A stretch of 64,000 bases of DNA from Primorskyibacter flagellatus (GCF_014638275.1 NZ_BMFJ01000003.1:171795-235794); one strand, 5' to 3'. Counted from the first letter of the stretch, positions 8,676 to 17,896 are shown. The notes: generated by a model from the letters alone, not told the origin. Numbers and translations are program-made.

Positions 8676-9305
8676 TCAGGTATCCTGTCTTTGGAGTATC
8701 CCGTTGAGGAACACATCGGCATAGGTGCGTGACAACGCATCGGCGCTACCGCGGTCCGGGTCGAACCAATCGAGCGTGGCGTTCAATGTACCGATCAGCA
8801 TCAGGCGCAGGCGACGGATATCGACGTCTTGCTTCAGCGTGCCATCTTTCTTAAGCTGGGACAGAAGACTGTCCCACTCTGCCTCATAGGCCCTGCGCGT
8901 GGGCAAGTTGGCATCCCGGACGGATTGCGGCACCTGCCCGAAAATACGCACATTCGCCGATGTATAATCGCTCACATCAATAAGCGCGCGCAGATGCGCC
9001 CGGATCGCGGCGCGCAGTACCGTTTCGCCGTCGGCATCGGCCCGCAGGTCGGTGACGGCGTCTCTCATGCTCTCGTGAACGACTCGAATCCCTGCATCAA
9101 GAACGGCCGCGACGATCTCGTCCTTGGAACCGAAATGATAATATATGCTACCCGCCTTGATCCCGGCGGCCTCGGCAATTTTTCGGAGCGAAACGGACCC
9201 GTAGCGTTGTTCGCGGAAAAGCCGCGCGGCAATGTCCAGCACCCCATCCCGTCCAACCGCGCTGCGCGATGTCTCGTTGACTTTGATTGCCGTGTTTTGT
9301 GCCAT
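8676..9305 (-). CDS. TetR-family regulator heading the carboxylase operon
   Basis: 209 residues. The N-terminal helix-turn-helix (about residues 20-70) ends AGIKAGSIYYHFGSKDEIV, the canonical TetR recognition-helix region. The ligand domain carries YTSANVRIFGQVP and LDWFDPD, signatures also present in both halves of the fused regulator at 23805-25205, so all three modules belong to one subfamily. The gene is first in its operon, and a CTAAC-N4-GTTAG palindrome lies 28 nt upstream of its start; autorepression relieved by an acyl-CoA is the simplest model (inference). Confidence 0.92.
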   Translation of the reverse strand: MAQNTAIKVNETSRSAVGRDGVLDIAARLFREQRYGSVSLRKIAEAAGIKAGSIYYHFGSKDEIVAAVLDAGIRVVHESMRDAVTDLRADADGETVLRAAIRAHLRALIDVSDYTSANVRIFGQVPQSVRDANLPTRRAYEAEWDSLLSQLKKDGTLKQDVDIRRLRLMLIGTLNATLDWFDPDRGSADALSRTYADVFLNGILQRQDT

Positions 9306-9332
9306 ATACTTTCGTATCGCCCCAACGCCTAA

Positions 9333-9346
9333 CTAACGCCTGTTAG
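9333..9346. promoter_or_regulatory. CTAAC-N4-GTTAG operator (tetR/carboxylase operon)
   Basis: CTAACGCCTGTTAG, a perfect 5-bp inverted repeat with a 4-nt spacer, lies 28 nt before the tetR start. It is one of six copies in the window, all upstream of catabolic operons. The flanks (AA left, GTTA right) are less like the TTCTAACATTTGTTAGATTT consensus than those of the other copies. Confidence 0.7.
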
Positions 9347-9449
9347 GTTAATAACGCAAATGAGTAAATCGTCGTGATCGTGCCAGACTAGAGTTTGCGG
9401 AAAATTCCGCATTGGCGACCGCCAAGAGGCCGCCCAGACATTAGTGTGC

Positions 9450-9480
9450 TTGCCCGGACCCCGTCATCGGGTCCGGGCAA
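9450..9480. terminator. Hairpin after SDR gene
   Basis: TTGCCCGGACCC, a 7-nt loop and GGGTCCGGGCAA form a perfect 12-bp stem, 5 nt beyond the stop of the minus-strand SDR at 9486. No T-run follows on either strand, so termination strength is uncertain, but it separates the thiolase/SDR transcript from the next operon. Confidence 0.6.
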
Positions 9481-9485
9481 ATGCC

Positions 9486-10316
9486 TTAGATCACGAAACC
9501 GCCACCGCAGATGACGTGCTGGCCTGAAATGAAGTTCGATTCCGGCGCACAGAACAGATAGACGGCACCGGCAGCTTCTTCCGGAGTGCCGACCCGGCCC
9601 AGCGGGATCATGCGCTCCATCTGGGACAGGAGATCGGGATTCACGCCGACCTTGATCTCTTTTTCCTCGACCTTGATCGTGCTGTCGCCATCCGCGCTGC
9701 CTTCGGTCAAGCGGGTGCGAATCGGGCCGAAGGCGACGGCGTTGACGTTGACCTTATAGCGGCCCCATTCCTTGGCCATCGTCCGGGTGACCCCTAGGAT
9801 ACCGGCCTTTGCGGCGGAATAGTTGATCTGGCCAGCATTGCCGCCGGTCCCTGCGATGGACGAGATGTTGACCACCTTGCGGAACACCTCTTGCCCGGCG
9901 GCGGCCTCTTCCTTGGCCTTGGCGCTGATCACCGGCTGGGCAGCGCGCAGGATCTTGAAAGGTGCCGTCAGGTGGACGTCGATGATCGCCTGCCACTGTT
10001 CGTCGGACATCTTCTGAACGACGCTATCCCAAGTGTAGCCTGCGTTGTTCACGATGATGTCTAACCCGCCAAAGCTGTCCACGCCGGTCTTGATGAACCG
10101 TTCGGCAAAACCGTCTTCGGTGACGCTGCCGGCACAGACCACGGCCTCAGCTCCCATTGCGCGCACCGCCTCGGCGGTTTCATTGGCCGGATCCGCATCC
10201 AGATCGTTGATCACCAGCCGGGCCCCTTCCGAGGCCAGTTTGAGAGCGATTTCGCGGCCAATGCCCCGGCCCGAGCCCGAGACCAGCGCCACGCGCCCGT
10301 CGAGTTTTCCAGTCAT
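9486..10316 (-). CDS. Short-chain dehydrogenase (3-hydroxyacyl-CoA type)
   Basis: 276 residues. The NAD(P)-binding motif is SGSGRGIGRE at residues 14-23, followed by NNAGYTWD, catalytic SSIAG and YSAAKAG (Tyr and Lys present). NDLDAD after the second strand has the acidic residue that favours NAD(H). An insertion (AKAKEEAAAGQEVFRK) before the catalytic Ser occurs in some FabG-like proteins. It is transcribed 24 nt after a thiolase, a pairing that suggests oxidation of a 3-hydroxyacyl-CoA to the ketone the thiolase cleaves. Confidence 0.88.
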   Translation of the reverse strand: MTGKLDGRVALVSGSGRGIGREIALKLASEGARLVINDLDADPANETAEAVRAMGAEAVVCAGSVTEDGFAERFIKTGVDSFGGLDIIVNNAGYTWDSVVQKMSDEQWQAIIDVHLTAPFKILRAAQPVISAKAKEEAAAGQEVFRKVVNISSIAGTGGNAGQINYSAAKAGILGVTRTMAKEWGRYKVNVNAVAFGPIRTRLTEGSADGDSTIKVEEKEIKVGVNPDLLSQMERMIPLGRVGTPEEAAGAVYLFCAPESNFISGQHVICGGGFVI

Positions 10317-10340
10317 ATTGATTCCTCCCGAAAGGCGCTA

Positions 10341-11525
10341 TCAGGCTTTTTCATAAAGCGTGGTGACGCAGGCCCCGCCGAGGCCCAGATTGTGCTGAAG
10401 CGCCAGACGTGCGCCATCAACCTGGCGCGCATCTGCCTGGCCGCGAAGCTGCTGAACGAGCTCGGTACATTGCGCTAGGCCGGTCGCCCCAAGCGGATGG
10501 CCTTTGGACAAAAGACCGCCCGACGGGTTGGTCACGTATTTTCCGCCGTAGGTGTTGTCGCCATCATCAACGAATTTCGCCGCTTCGCCGCGACCGCAAA
10601 GGCCAAGCGCCTCATAGGTGATAAGCTCGTTGTGGGCGAAACAGTCGTGCAGTTCGACCACATCCACGTCCTCGGGCCCGATGCCCGCGTCCTCGTAAAC
10701 CTGATCGGCGGCGCGCTTGGCCATCGAAAAGCCGACCACTTCGCGCATGTCATGGGCTTCGAAAGTTTCCGGGCCGTCCGTCGTCATGGCCTGCGCCGCG
10801 ATCCGAACCGAAATGTCCAGTCCGTGCTTGTCGGCGAATTTCTTGGAACAAATGATCGCGGCGGCCGCGCCACAGGTTGGCGGACAGGCCATGAGCTTGG
10901 TCATGACGCCGGGCCAGACGACCTGGGCGGCCATGACGTCTTCCGCCGTCACCTCCTGCCGGAACAGGGCAACCGGATTCTTCGCAGCATGTCGGCTGGC
11001 CTTGGCGCGGATTTTTGCGAAGGTTTCCAGGGGGGTGCCGAACTCGTCCATATGCGCCTTGCCCGCACCGCCGAAGTACCGCAGCGCCAGCGGGATCTCG
11101 GCACTGCCAACCAGTTCGTCGGTTTCACTGTCGAATGCCGCAAACGGGCTGACCCGGTCATGGAACATCGCACCGATTGCGCCGGGCTGCATCTGTTCGA
11201 ACCCAAGTGCCAGAGCACATTCGACCGCGCCGCTTTCAACTGCCTGCCTGGCCAGGAACAGGGCGGACGATCCGGTCGAGCAGTTGTTGTTCACATTCAG
11301 AACCGGGATGCCTGTCATTCCGACATGGTACAGGGCGCGCTGACCGCAGGTGCTGTCGCCATAGACATAGCCAACATAGGCCTGTTGGACTTTATCATAA
11401 TCCAACCCCGCGTCTGCCAGAGCGGACCGGGTCGCAGCGGTCGCCATCACATCGTAGCTTTCGGATTTTCCCGGCTTCTGGAACGGGACCATCCCAACGC
11501 CTGCAACATAGGCTTTGTCTGTCAT
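10341..11525 (-). CDS. SCP-x-type thiolase / lipid-transfer protein
   Basis: 394 residues. Thiolase fold with nucleophile Cys near residue 82 in NVNNNCSTGSS, a catalytic His in VVELHDCFAHNE, and the loop KGHPLGATGLAQ near the C-terminus. Members of this family (sterol carrier protein x thiolases) cleave branched or bulky 3-ketoacyl-CoA; some homologues are aldolases working with hotdog partners. ATG 11525 follows a GGGAGAGAG site; an in-frame TTG lies 15 nt upstream. It begins its operon and lies 56 nt downstream of a CTAAC-N4-GTTAG-like site. Confidence 0.9.
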   Translation of the reverse strand: MTDKAYVAGVGMVPFQKPGKSESYDVMATAATRSALADAGLDYDKVQQAYVGYVYGDSTCGQRALYHVGMTGIPVLNVNNNCSTGSSALFLARQAVESGAVECALALGFEQMQPGAIGAMFHDRVSPFAAFDSETDELVGSAEIPLALRYFGGAGKAHMDEFGTPLETFAKIRAKASRHAAKNPVALFRQEVTAEDVMAAQVVWPGVMTKLMACPPTCGAAAAIICSKKFADKHGLDISVRIAAQAMTTDGPETFEAHDMREVVGFSMAKRAADQVYEDAGIGPEDVDVVELHDCFAHNELITYEALGLCGRGEAAKFVDDGDNTYGGKYVTNPSGGLLSKGHPLGATGLAQCTELVQQLRGQADARQVDGARLALQHNLGLGGACVTTLYEKA

Positions 11526-11580
11526 TTCTCTCTCTCCCAAGTTCGGTCAGGCCACCCTAATCGGTCCGCCAGCCTATTTT

Positions 11581-11594
11581 CTACCATTTGTTAG
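11581..11594. promoter_or_regulatory. CTAAC-N4-GTTAG-like operator (thiolase/paaY divergent promoter)
   Basis: CTACCATTTGTTAG has one mismatch to the palindrome, but the surrounding TTTTCTACCATTTGTTAGA fits the extended consensus. It sits 56 nt upstream of the minus-strand thiolase start and about 185 nt upstream of the plus-strand PaaY-like gene. The long gap makes control of the latter less certain. Confidence 0.6.
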
Positions 11595-11778
11595 ATTTTA
11601 AATCCCAACCTTGGGAAGTGTCAATATCGCCAAGCTGTGACGTAGGGAGCTTGCGCTATTTTCTAACTTGTGTTTGTTTTCGGGCCACACGCCCTGATCG
11701 GCGGCACAATTGAGGGATTCTGGTCCCGGCGCAACCGCTGACAAGCGTTTAGCACTCAGCTTACGAAAGGTGGTCGGA

Positions 11779-12390
11779 ATGGCATACTGTTATGAGTTCA
11801 AGGGTTTTATACCCGTCGTGCCCGAGGATACATATGTCCACCCCCAGGCCGTTCTGATCGGAAATGTCATCTTGGGTCATGGATGCTACATCGGCCCCGG
11901 AGCAAGCTTGCGGGGCGATTTCGGCAGGATCGTGATCGGGGATGGAGCCAATGTTCAGGACAATTGCATCATCCATTCCTTTCCCGGCCGCGACGCCGTG
12001 GTGGAAAGCGACGGCCACATCGGCCATGGCGCGATCCTGCACGGTTGCACAGTGGGCCGGAACGCTCTGGTCGGAATGAATTCCGTCATTATGGATGGTG
12101 TAGAGCTTGGGGCGGAATCGATTGTCGGCGCGCAGGCGTTTGTGCGTGGCGAAACCGTGATTCCGCCGCGTTCGATGGTGGTGGGATCGCCGGCAAAGGT
12201 GATCCGCGAGGTCAGCGAGAAAGAAATCGCGTGGAAAACGCGCGGCACCGCGGAATACCAGCAACTTGCGCGCGACTGTCTGGCCGGATTGACGCCGGTC
12301 GAGCCGCTGAAGGCGGTCGAGGCAAACCGGCCCGGCATGGCGGCCTCTGACGTCGTCTCCATTCAGGAGGCGCGGCGGACATCGTCCTGA
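11779..12390 (+). CDS. paaY: PaaY-like left-handed beta-helix protein
   Basis: 203 residues of hexapeptide-repeat sequence ([29 protein letters not shown]) with the gamma-carbonic-anhydrase-like metal histidines in HSFPGRD and [12 protein letters not shown]. It aligns well from memory with PaaY of phenylacetate clusters, a trimeric metal-dependent thioesterase that removes dead-end CoA adducts. The tail ends [18 protein letters not shown], as in PaaY. Start ATG 11779 follows GAAAGGTGG. No paa epoxidase genes are nearby, so a general CoA-salvage role is likelier than phenylacetate use (inference). Confidence 0.82.
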   Translation: MAYCYEFKGFIPVVPEDTYVHPQAVLIGNVILGHGCYIGPGASLRGDFGRIVIGDGANVQDNCIIHSFPGRDAVVESDGHIGHGAILHGCTVGRNALVGMNSVIMDGVELGAESIVGAQAFVRGETVIPPRSMVVGSPAKVIREVSEKEIAWKTRGTAEYQQLARDCLAGLTPVEPLKAVEANRPGMAASDVVSIQEARRTSS

Positions 12391-12418
12391 CCTGTCCGGG
12401 AACCGGACCGGTCAGGAC
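12384..12418. terminator. Bidirectional hairpin between convergent genes
   Basis: GTCCTGACC and GGTCAGGAC form a perfect 9-bp outer stem, extended after one mismatch by GTCC/GGAC around loop GGGAACC. It lies between the convergent PaaY-like gene and the carboxyltransferase at 12502, overlapping the end of the former. No T-run is present. Confidence 0.6.
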
Positions 12419-12501
12419 TACTTCAGATTCCGAAAGCGCCAGATGGAAGCGCCTTGACGCGGAACGGCACTCCCCGACCCGGTGTGCCGTCCCTCAAGCC
12501 T

Positions 12502-14109
12502 TTACAGACGGAAGATCCCGTAGTGCGGATCGTCGATCGGTGCATTGAGCGAGGCAGAAATCGACATGCCAAGCGCGTTGCGTGTGTCCGCCGGATCGAG
12601 GATGCCGTCGTCCCACAATTCCGAGGTCGAGGTATAAGCCTCGACATCGCGCTTGTATTTTTCCAGCACCGGTTCGCGGATCGCGGCGATTTCTTCTTCG
12701 GTCAGCTCTTTGCCTTCGCGCTGAAGCTGCCGAATCTTGACGTCCGCCATGGTATTTGCGGCCTGATCCGCCCCCATCACGCCGATCTCGGCCTGGGGCC
12801 ACATGAACAGCGTGCGCGCGTCCCAGGCCCGTCCGCACATCCCGTAGTTGCCGGCCCCGTAAGACGCATTGGCGATCACGGTAAACTTCGGCACGACCGA
12901 GCCGCCCTGCGCCATCAGCATCTTGGCGCCATCCTTGGCGATGCCTCGTTCTTCGTATTCGCGGCCCACCATATAGCCGGTGATGTTCTGGAAAAAGACC
13001 AGAGGCGTGCGGTTCTGGTTGCACAACTGCATGAAATGCGCTGCCTTGAGCGAACTGTCGTTGAACAGCACCCCGTTGTTGGCAAGGATGCCGACCTTGT
13101 AACCCCAGATATGGGCAAAGCCGCAAACCATCGTGGTGCCATAGTCGGGCTGGTATTCGTGAAAGCGCGAGCCATCGACGATCCGCGCCAGGACCTCGCG
13201 CATATCAAACTGGGTTTTCCGGTCCTTGGGGATGATCCCATAAAGCTCCTTGGGGTCGTAGTATGGCTCTTCAAAAGCGGCGGTTTCGATGATCGTTTTC
13301 GGGGTGCGCATCCATTGGCTGACAATCTCGCGCGCCAGTGAAAAGGCGTGTTGTTCGGTCGCGGCGCGATAGTCGCCGGTGCCCGATACCGAGGTGTGCA
13401 TGACCGCGCCGCCAAGCTCCTGAACACCGACCTCTTCGCCGGTAGCCGCCTTGACCAGCGGGGGACCGCCAAGGAAAATCGCGCCTGTGCCTTCGATGAT
13501 GATGTTGTAGTCGCTCAGCGTCGGCACATAGGCACCGCCAGCCGTGCAGTGTCCGCCGACCACGGCAATCTGCGGGATATTGGCCTGGCTCAGCTTGACC
13601 TGGTTGCGGAACACCCGCCCGCCCAGATACCGGTCGGGAAACACCCCGTGCTGCAGCGGCAGGAAACCGCCCGCGCTGTCGCAGATATGGATGACCGGCA
13701 GACGGTTTTCCAGCGCGACATCCAGAAGACGCACGACCTTTTTCACGGTATGCGGATACCAGGCACCGCCCTTGACGCTGGCATCATTGGCATGAATGGC
13801 GACCTCGCGGCCTTGCACGATGCCGATCCCCGTAACCACGCCTGCGCCGGGCACCACCCCGTCATATTCACGACAGGCCGCCAGGGTTGAAAATTCCAAA
13901 AACGGAGTGCCGGGGTCCAGCAGCAGTTTCAACCGCTCGCGCACGCCCAGTTTGTTCTGGCGGGCGAGGCGGTCGATATCGCGTTGCGGACGTTCGAAAC
14001 GCGCCGCGTGCTGGCGAGCGTGGAATTCCTTCAGCCGTTCAGACATGGCGGCGAAATTTGCCTTGTAGTCGGCGGCATTGGTGTCGATCTGACTTTCAAT
14101 TCTGCGCAT
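12502..14109 (-). CDS. Acyl-CoA carboxylase beta subunit (AtuC/MccB type)
   Basis: 535 residues from ATG 14109; a GTG six nt upstream overlaps the BCCP stop. Carboxyltransferase motifs: VPGAGVVTGIG, HANDASVKGGAWYPHT, CTAGGAYVPTLSD in the N half; NNGVLFNDSSLKAAHF, FFQNITGYMVGREYE and SYGAGNYGMCGRAWD in the C half. The style is methylcrotonyl/geranyl-CoA carboxylase rather than acetyl-CoA carboxylase. Its biotin partners are the separate BCCP and biotin carboxylase immediately upstream. Neighbouring AtuA supports an isoprenoid acyl-CoA substrate (inference). Confidence 0.93.
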   Translation of the reverse strand: MRRIESQIDTNAADYKANFAAMSERLKEFHARQHAARFERPQRDIDRLARQNKLGVRERLKLLLDPGTPFLEFSTLAACREYDGVVPGAGVVTGIGIVQGREVAIHANDASVKGGAWYPHTVKKVVRLLDVALENRLPVIHICDSAGGFLPLQHGVFPDRYLGGRVFRNQVKLSQANIPQIAVVGGHCTAGGAYVPTLSDYNIIIEGTGAIFLGGPPLVKAATGEEVGVQELGGAVMHTSVSGTGDYRAATEQHAFSLAREIVSQWMRTPKTIIETAAFEEPYYDPKELYGIIPKDRKTQFDMREVLARIVDGSRFHEYQPDYGTTMVCGFAHIWGYKVGILANNGVLFNDSSLKAAHFMQLCNQNRTPLVFFQNITGYMVGREYEERGIAKDGAKMLMAQGGSVVPKFTVIANASYGAGNYGMCGRAWDARTLFMWPQAEIGVMGADQAANTMADVKIRQLQREGKELTEEEIAAIREPVLEKYKRDVEAYTSTSELWDDGILDPADTRNALGMSISASLNAPIDDPHYGIFRL

Positions 14110-14111
14110 GG

Positions 14112-14615
14112 TCACTCCTCCTCCGGAGCCAATTGGGCCAGGATGTCTTTCAGACCAAAACTGTCGCCTTCGGCGAATGGCATTTCGGCAACGACCCCGT
14201 CGCGCGGCGCCGTCAGTGTGGTTTCCAACTTCATGCTTTCGATCACCAGAAGTGGCTGGCCTTCTTCAACCGCATCGCCGGGTTTAACCGCAACTGACAC
14301 CACGACACCCGGCATGGGCGCCACCAATCGGTCGTCGCTCGCGCCACCGTCGCTTCCGGCCAGGCGTTCGGCGGGATCAACCCGCCCGACTTCATAGGTT
14401 CGCCCGTCCGTGTGTACAAAAGTTGCTTCCGGCCCCACGGCCAGTCGCAATTCGCGCACAACACCCTTGGCCCGCAGCTTGTACCCGCCCGGCAGACCCG
14501 TCGGGTCCAATTGGCAGGCAACAGCGCCAGTGGGGGTGTTGAGCACGAACCGGCTGCCATCATGACCCAGCCAGCAATCAGTCTCTTCTCCGTCGATCTG
14601 AAAAATCCGTTGCAT
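14112..14615 (-). CDS. Stand-alone biotin carboxyl carrier protein
   Basis: 167 residues. The last 75 form a biotinyl domain (RLVAPMPGVVVSVAVKPGD, then VIESMKLETTL with the biotin lysine near residue 129). The first 90 residues (IFQIDGEETDCWLGHDG onward) resemble the BT/linker region found between BC and BCCP in fused alpha subunits. The gene therefore looks like a fused alpha subunit split in two: the biotin carboxylase stop overlaps this ATG (TGATG). The fused subunits at 4269 and 43821 keep the joined form. Confidence 0.92.
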   Translation of the reverse strand: MQRIFQIDGEETDCWLGHDGSRFVLNTPTGAVACQLDPTGLPGGYKLRAKGVVRELRLAVGPEATFVHTDGRTYEVGRVDPAERLAGSDGGASDDRLVAPMPGVVVSVAVKPGDAVEEGQPLLVIESMKLETTLTAPRDGVVAEMPFAEGDSFGLKDILAQLAPEEE

Positions 14616-16084
14616 CAGTTTCTCCACCCACCCATCTTGCGGTACATTTCCGGTATCTGCATTACGTCACTCACCAGGCGCTCGTCCGATAGGGCCGCCG
14701 CCGCCATCAGCAAGTCAGAGACGTCTTCGCCCGGCGCGGTTAGCGTTTCGGATTGTTCAGCCAGGAAGCCAGTTGAAACGTCACCAGAGGCGAAATCCGG
14801 ATGTGCAAGGATTGCATCCAGGTAACCGGTGTTGGTCGTTACCCCGAGAATCACATAGCTTTGCACCGCGCTCCGGGCACGGGCGATGGCCTGCGCGCGA
14901 TCCGGGCCATGCACGATCAGCTTGGACAACATCGGGTCGAAGTCGGTCGTTACCTTGCCGCCATCCAGAATGCCGCTGTCTACGCGGATCCCCTCGCCCT
15001 GGGGTTCGTCCAGCAGCAGGATATTGCCGATCGCGGGGCGAAAATCGGCGGTCGCATCCTCGGCACAGATGCGCAGTTCGATCGAGTGTCCGGTTTGGGG
15101 AATATCCGCCTGCACGGCGCTCAGCCCGTCGCCCGCCGCGACACGCAGCTGCTCGGCAACCAGATCAAAGCCGGTTACCATCTCGGTCACCGGATGTTCG
15201 ACCTGAAGGCGGGTGTTCATTTCCAGGAAATAAAAGGCCCCATCCTGTGCATAGATGAATTCGACAGTCCCTGCCCCGCGGTATTTGACGGCGCGGGCAA
15301 TTCCGGCAGCGGTCTCGCAGATCTCATCCCGTTGCTCGGGGGTCAGCGCCGGTGACGGCGTTTCCTCGATAATCTTCTGGAACCGGCGCTGGATCGAACA
15401 TTCACGTTCCCAGAAATGGACCACGTTGCCCTGTCCGTCGCCCATCACCTGCACCTCGATATGGCGCGGGCGTTCGATATAGCGTTCGACGAAAAGCCGC
15501 CCGTCGCCGAAATATCGTTCGCCTTCGCGGCGCGCGGTTTCGATTTCGGTCTCCAGCGTGCTGTCCTCGCGTACGACGCGCATGCCCTTGCCGCCACCGC
15601 CGGCCGAGGGCTTGATGAGCAGCGGATAGCCAACGGCGCGGGCGCGTTCGACAAAGCTCGCCGGATCATCATCCTCGATGGCCGAGGGGGCGACGGGAAA
15701 CCCGCGTTCCTCGACGAAGGCGCGGGCGCGGACCTTGTCCCCCATCAGGTCGATGACCTCGGACGTCGGGCCGACAAAGGTCACTCCGGCTTTTTCCAGC
15801 GCCGCGACAAAACCGGCATTCTCTGACAGAAAGCCATAGCCGGGATGAACCGCGTCCGCGCCGATCCCTTTGGCGGCTTCGACGATCTGAGGAATATCGA
15901 GATAGGCGGCCACGGGCGTCGGGCCGTCGATCATCACGACCTCATCTGCGATCAGATGCGCCGGCCCCTCTTGCTCGGCGACATGACGCAACACGGCAGT
16001 CGCAAGCCCGCGGGCCTTAGCGGTGCGCAACACGCGCGCCGCGATCTCGCCCCGATTGGCGACCAGGAGTTTCGAAATGGTCAT
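14615..16084 (-). CDS. Biotin carboxylase subunit (no carrier domain)
   Basis: 489 residues, ending where a fused subunit would continue. It has the start SKLLVANRGEIAARV, ATP-grasp loop GGGGKGMRVV, ERECSIQRRFQK, and EMNTRLQVEHPVTEM in the active site. It carboxylates biotin on the BCCP encoded next, with which its stop overlaps. The last 50 residues (SDLLMAAAALSDERL) look like the start of the linker seen in fused forms. Upstream neighbour is atuA, 12 nt away. Confidence 0.93.
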   Translation of the reverse strand: MTISKLLVANRGEIAARVLRTAKARGLATAVLRHVAEQEGPAHLIADEVVMIDGPTPVAAYLDIPQIVEAAKGIGADAVHPGYGFLSENAGFVAALEKAGVTFVGPTSEVIDLMGDKVRARAFVEERGFPVAPSAIEDDDPASFVERARAVGYPLLIKPSAGGGGKGMRVVREDSTLETEIETARREGERYFGDGRLFVERYIERPRHIEVQVMGDGQGNVVHFWERECSIQRRFQKIIEETPSPALTPEQRDEICETAAGIARAVKYRGAGTVEFIYAQDGAFYFLEMNTRLQVEHPVTEMVTGFDLVAEQLRVAAGDGLSAVQADIPQTGHSIELRICAEDATADFRPAIGNILLLDEPQGEGIRVDSGILDGGKVTTDFDPMLSKLIVHGPDRAQAIARARSAVQSYVILGVTTNTGYLDAILAHPDFASGDVSTGFLAEQSETLTAPGEDVSDLLMAAAALSDERLVSDVMQIPEMYRKMGGWRN

Positions 16085-16096
16085 GGTGTCGTCCTC

Positions 16097-17896
16097 TTAG
16101 TTCCGGGCCGCGGCATTCAGTCCGTCACGTGCGGCCAGATCGGCTGGCACGGGAATTTCGATATCAAGCAGCATCTGCGCGAACCCTTTGCCCTGCGGGT
16201 CTATGCGGACCGAAGCGATGCCCCCCCCGCCCAGCGAGTCATGCAGCAGGAAATTCAGCGAATGGCTTCCGGGCAGGTCGAACCGTTCTACCCTGCCGTC
16301 GCAGACATGGGCGAAATAGTCCTTCACCACCTCTTCGCTGAGAGCCGAGCGGATATATGGCAGGTAGTCCGGCTTGCGCGCGAGGATGCCGATATTGGCG
16401 ATGTCCCCCTTGTCGCCCGAGCGGCCCCAGGCCAGATCGACGAGGCGGACCTTGACAACGTCCGGACCGGGCTCGCGGCTATCTGCGGGCGGTGCGGCAG
16501 GCGGATCAAGGTGGACTGGCGTGGCGGCCACGCTCACGGGCACATCCTTGCCGTCGACCTCGACCGCGACGGGGGTCTCGGCCTTGCTCTGAAGGAAGGA
16601 AAATAGACGGACCACCGGCTGCACCTTTGGCCGTCCGGCGAAGAACCCGGTCAGACCCTGCGCGGTCGAAATCGCCATCGGTGCGATTTCGCCGGCAAAG
16701 ATGTTCAGCGCGGCGCGATCGTCATGGACCGCGCCGATCTTGAGCACCACCTCGCGGGTCCGGGCGCGCGCATTTGCGCCATAGGCCGCCTCGGCCCCCA
16801 GCACCTCGACGCTGACCTGCCGGAAATCTCCCATGTTGCGGTCGCGGAAAATCCGGCGACAGCGGGTCAGGATCGCCTCGGCCACACGTTCGGCCTTGGC
16901 GGGTGCGTCAATCGCGGCCAGTGTCAGGGTAGAGACCGCGCGCCAGCCATCGGCATGGGTCGCCGACACCTTGTAGCTGTCGGTGCGCCCAAGCCCCCGG
17001 CCGCCCTTGACCAGCACCCGGTCGGGTCCGACCTGTTCCAGGGTGACCCCGGACCAGTCGCAGATCACGTCGGGCAACAGGTAGGCGCGCGGGTCCCCGA
17101 TTTCATAGAGCATCTGCTCTCCGACTGACCCGGGCACGACCAGCCCGCCGGTGTCAGGCGTCTTGGTCATGATGAAACTGCCGTCTTCGGACACCTCGAC
17201 GATGGGCATGCCCATATTGTCCCAACCCGGCACGTCCTGCCAGTCGGTGAAGTTGCCGCCGGTTCCCTGGGGGCCGCATTCGATCAGGTGGCCGGCCAGC
17301 GATCCCTGGCTGAGCTTGTCCCAGTCATCGTCGCCCCAACCGTATTCATGCATCAGGGGACCAAGCGCGACCGCGCTGTCGGCGCAGCGTCCGGTGATCA
17401 CGATGTCGGCCCCGGCATCCAGCGCGGCAGCGATGGGGCGGGCACCCAGATAGGCATTCATGCTCCAGATATCATCTGGAAATGCGACACCCGAGAACAT
17501 TTCCGTCTGACCGTTTTTGCGAATTTCATCGGCCCTGGGCAACAGGTCATCGCCTAGCACGACTCCGATGGACAGATCGATCCCGGCCTGGGCGGCGGCT
17601 TTGGCAAGCGCATCGCTGCAGCCACGCGGGTTCACGCCCCCTGCATTGGCAACGACCTTGATCCCTTTTGCCTTGATATCCGACAACCAGGGTGCCAGCG
17701 CCTTGACGAAGTCCGGCGCATAGCCCGACTCGGGCGCTTTGGCGCGGGCCCGCGCCATCAGCGACATTGTCACCTCTGCCAGATAGTCAAACACCAGATA
17801 GTCGATCTCGCCCTTTGAGACCAGTTGACCGATCGCTTCCGGCGTATCGCCCCAGAAGCCCGACGCGCATCCGATGCGCAGCTTTCGTTCCGACAT
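16097..17896 (-). CDS. atuA: AtuA-like protein (DUF1446)
   Basis: 599 residues. The N-terminal 450 match the acyclic-terpene-utilisation AtuA family: IGCASGFWGDTPEA at the start, VVANAGGVNPRGCSDAL, ITGRCADSAVALGPLMHEYGW (part), and DFRQVSVEVLGAE. The C-terminal 110 residues (VRLVDLAWGRSGDKGDIANIG) are the AtuA-like C-terminal domain found fused in many members. AtuA is essential for citronellol and geraniol use in Pseudomonas, but its reaction is not established as far as I know. Here it is coupled to a split carboxylase and a hydratase, the same partnership as in atu operons. Confidence 0.93.
   Translation of the reverse strand: MSERKLRIGCASGFWGDTPEAIGQLVSKGEIDYLVFDYLAEVTMSLMARARAKAPESGYAPDFVKALAPWLSDIKAKGIKVVANAGGVNPRGCSDALAKAAAQAGIDLSIGVVLGDDLLPRADEIRKNGQTEMFSGVAFPDDIWSMNAYLGARPIAAALDAGADIVITGRCADSAVALGPLMHEYGWGDDDWDKLSQGSLAGHLIECGPQGTGGNFTDWQDVPGWDNMGMPIVEVSEDGSFIMTKTPDTGGLVVPGSVGEQMLYEIGDPRAYLLPDVICDWSGVTLEQVGPDRVLVKGGRGLGRTDSYKVSATHADGWRAVSTLTLAAIDAPAKAERVAEAILTRCRRIFRDRNMGDFRQVSVEVLGAEAAYGANARARTREVVLKIGAVHDDRAALNIFAGEIAPMAISTAQGLTGFFAGRPKVQPVVRLFSFLQSKAETPVAVEVDGKDVPVSVAATPVHLDPPAAPPADSREPGPDVVKVRLVDLAWGRSGDKGDIANIGILARKPDYLPYIRSALSEEVVKDYFAHVCDGRVERFDLPGSHSLNFLLHDSLGGGGIASVRIDPQGKGFAQMLLDIEIPVPADLAARDGLNAAARN

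Noticed and set aside
2491..9305. Plain leucine (liu) operon
   Set aside because: Gene content is liu-like, but the regulator is TetR rather than the LiuR MerR type, no HMG-CoA lyase is adjacent, and the operator is shared with AtuA, AliB-like and importer operons.
10497..11594. A 365-codon plus-strand frame opposite the thiolase
   Set aside because: The minus-strand thiolase carries the full catalytic motif set; the plus frame has no recognisable domain.
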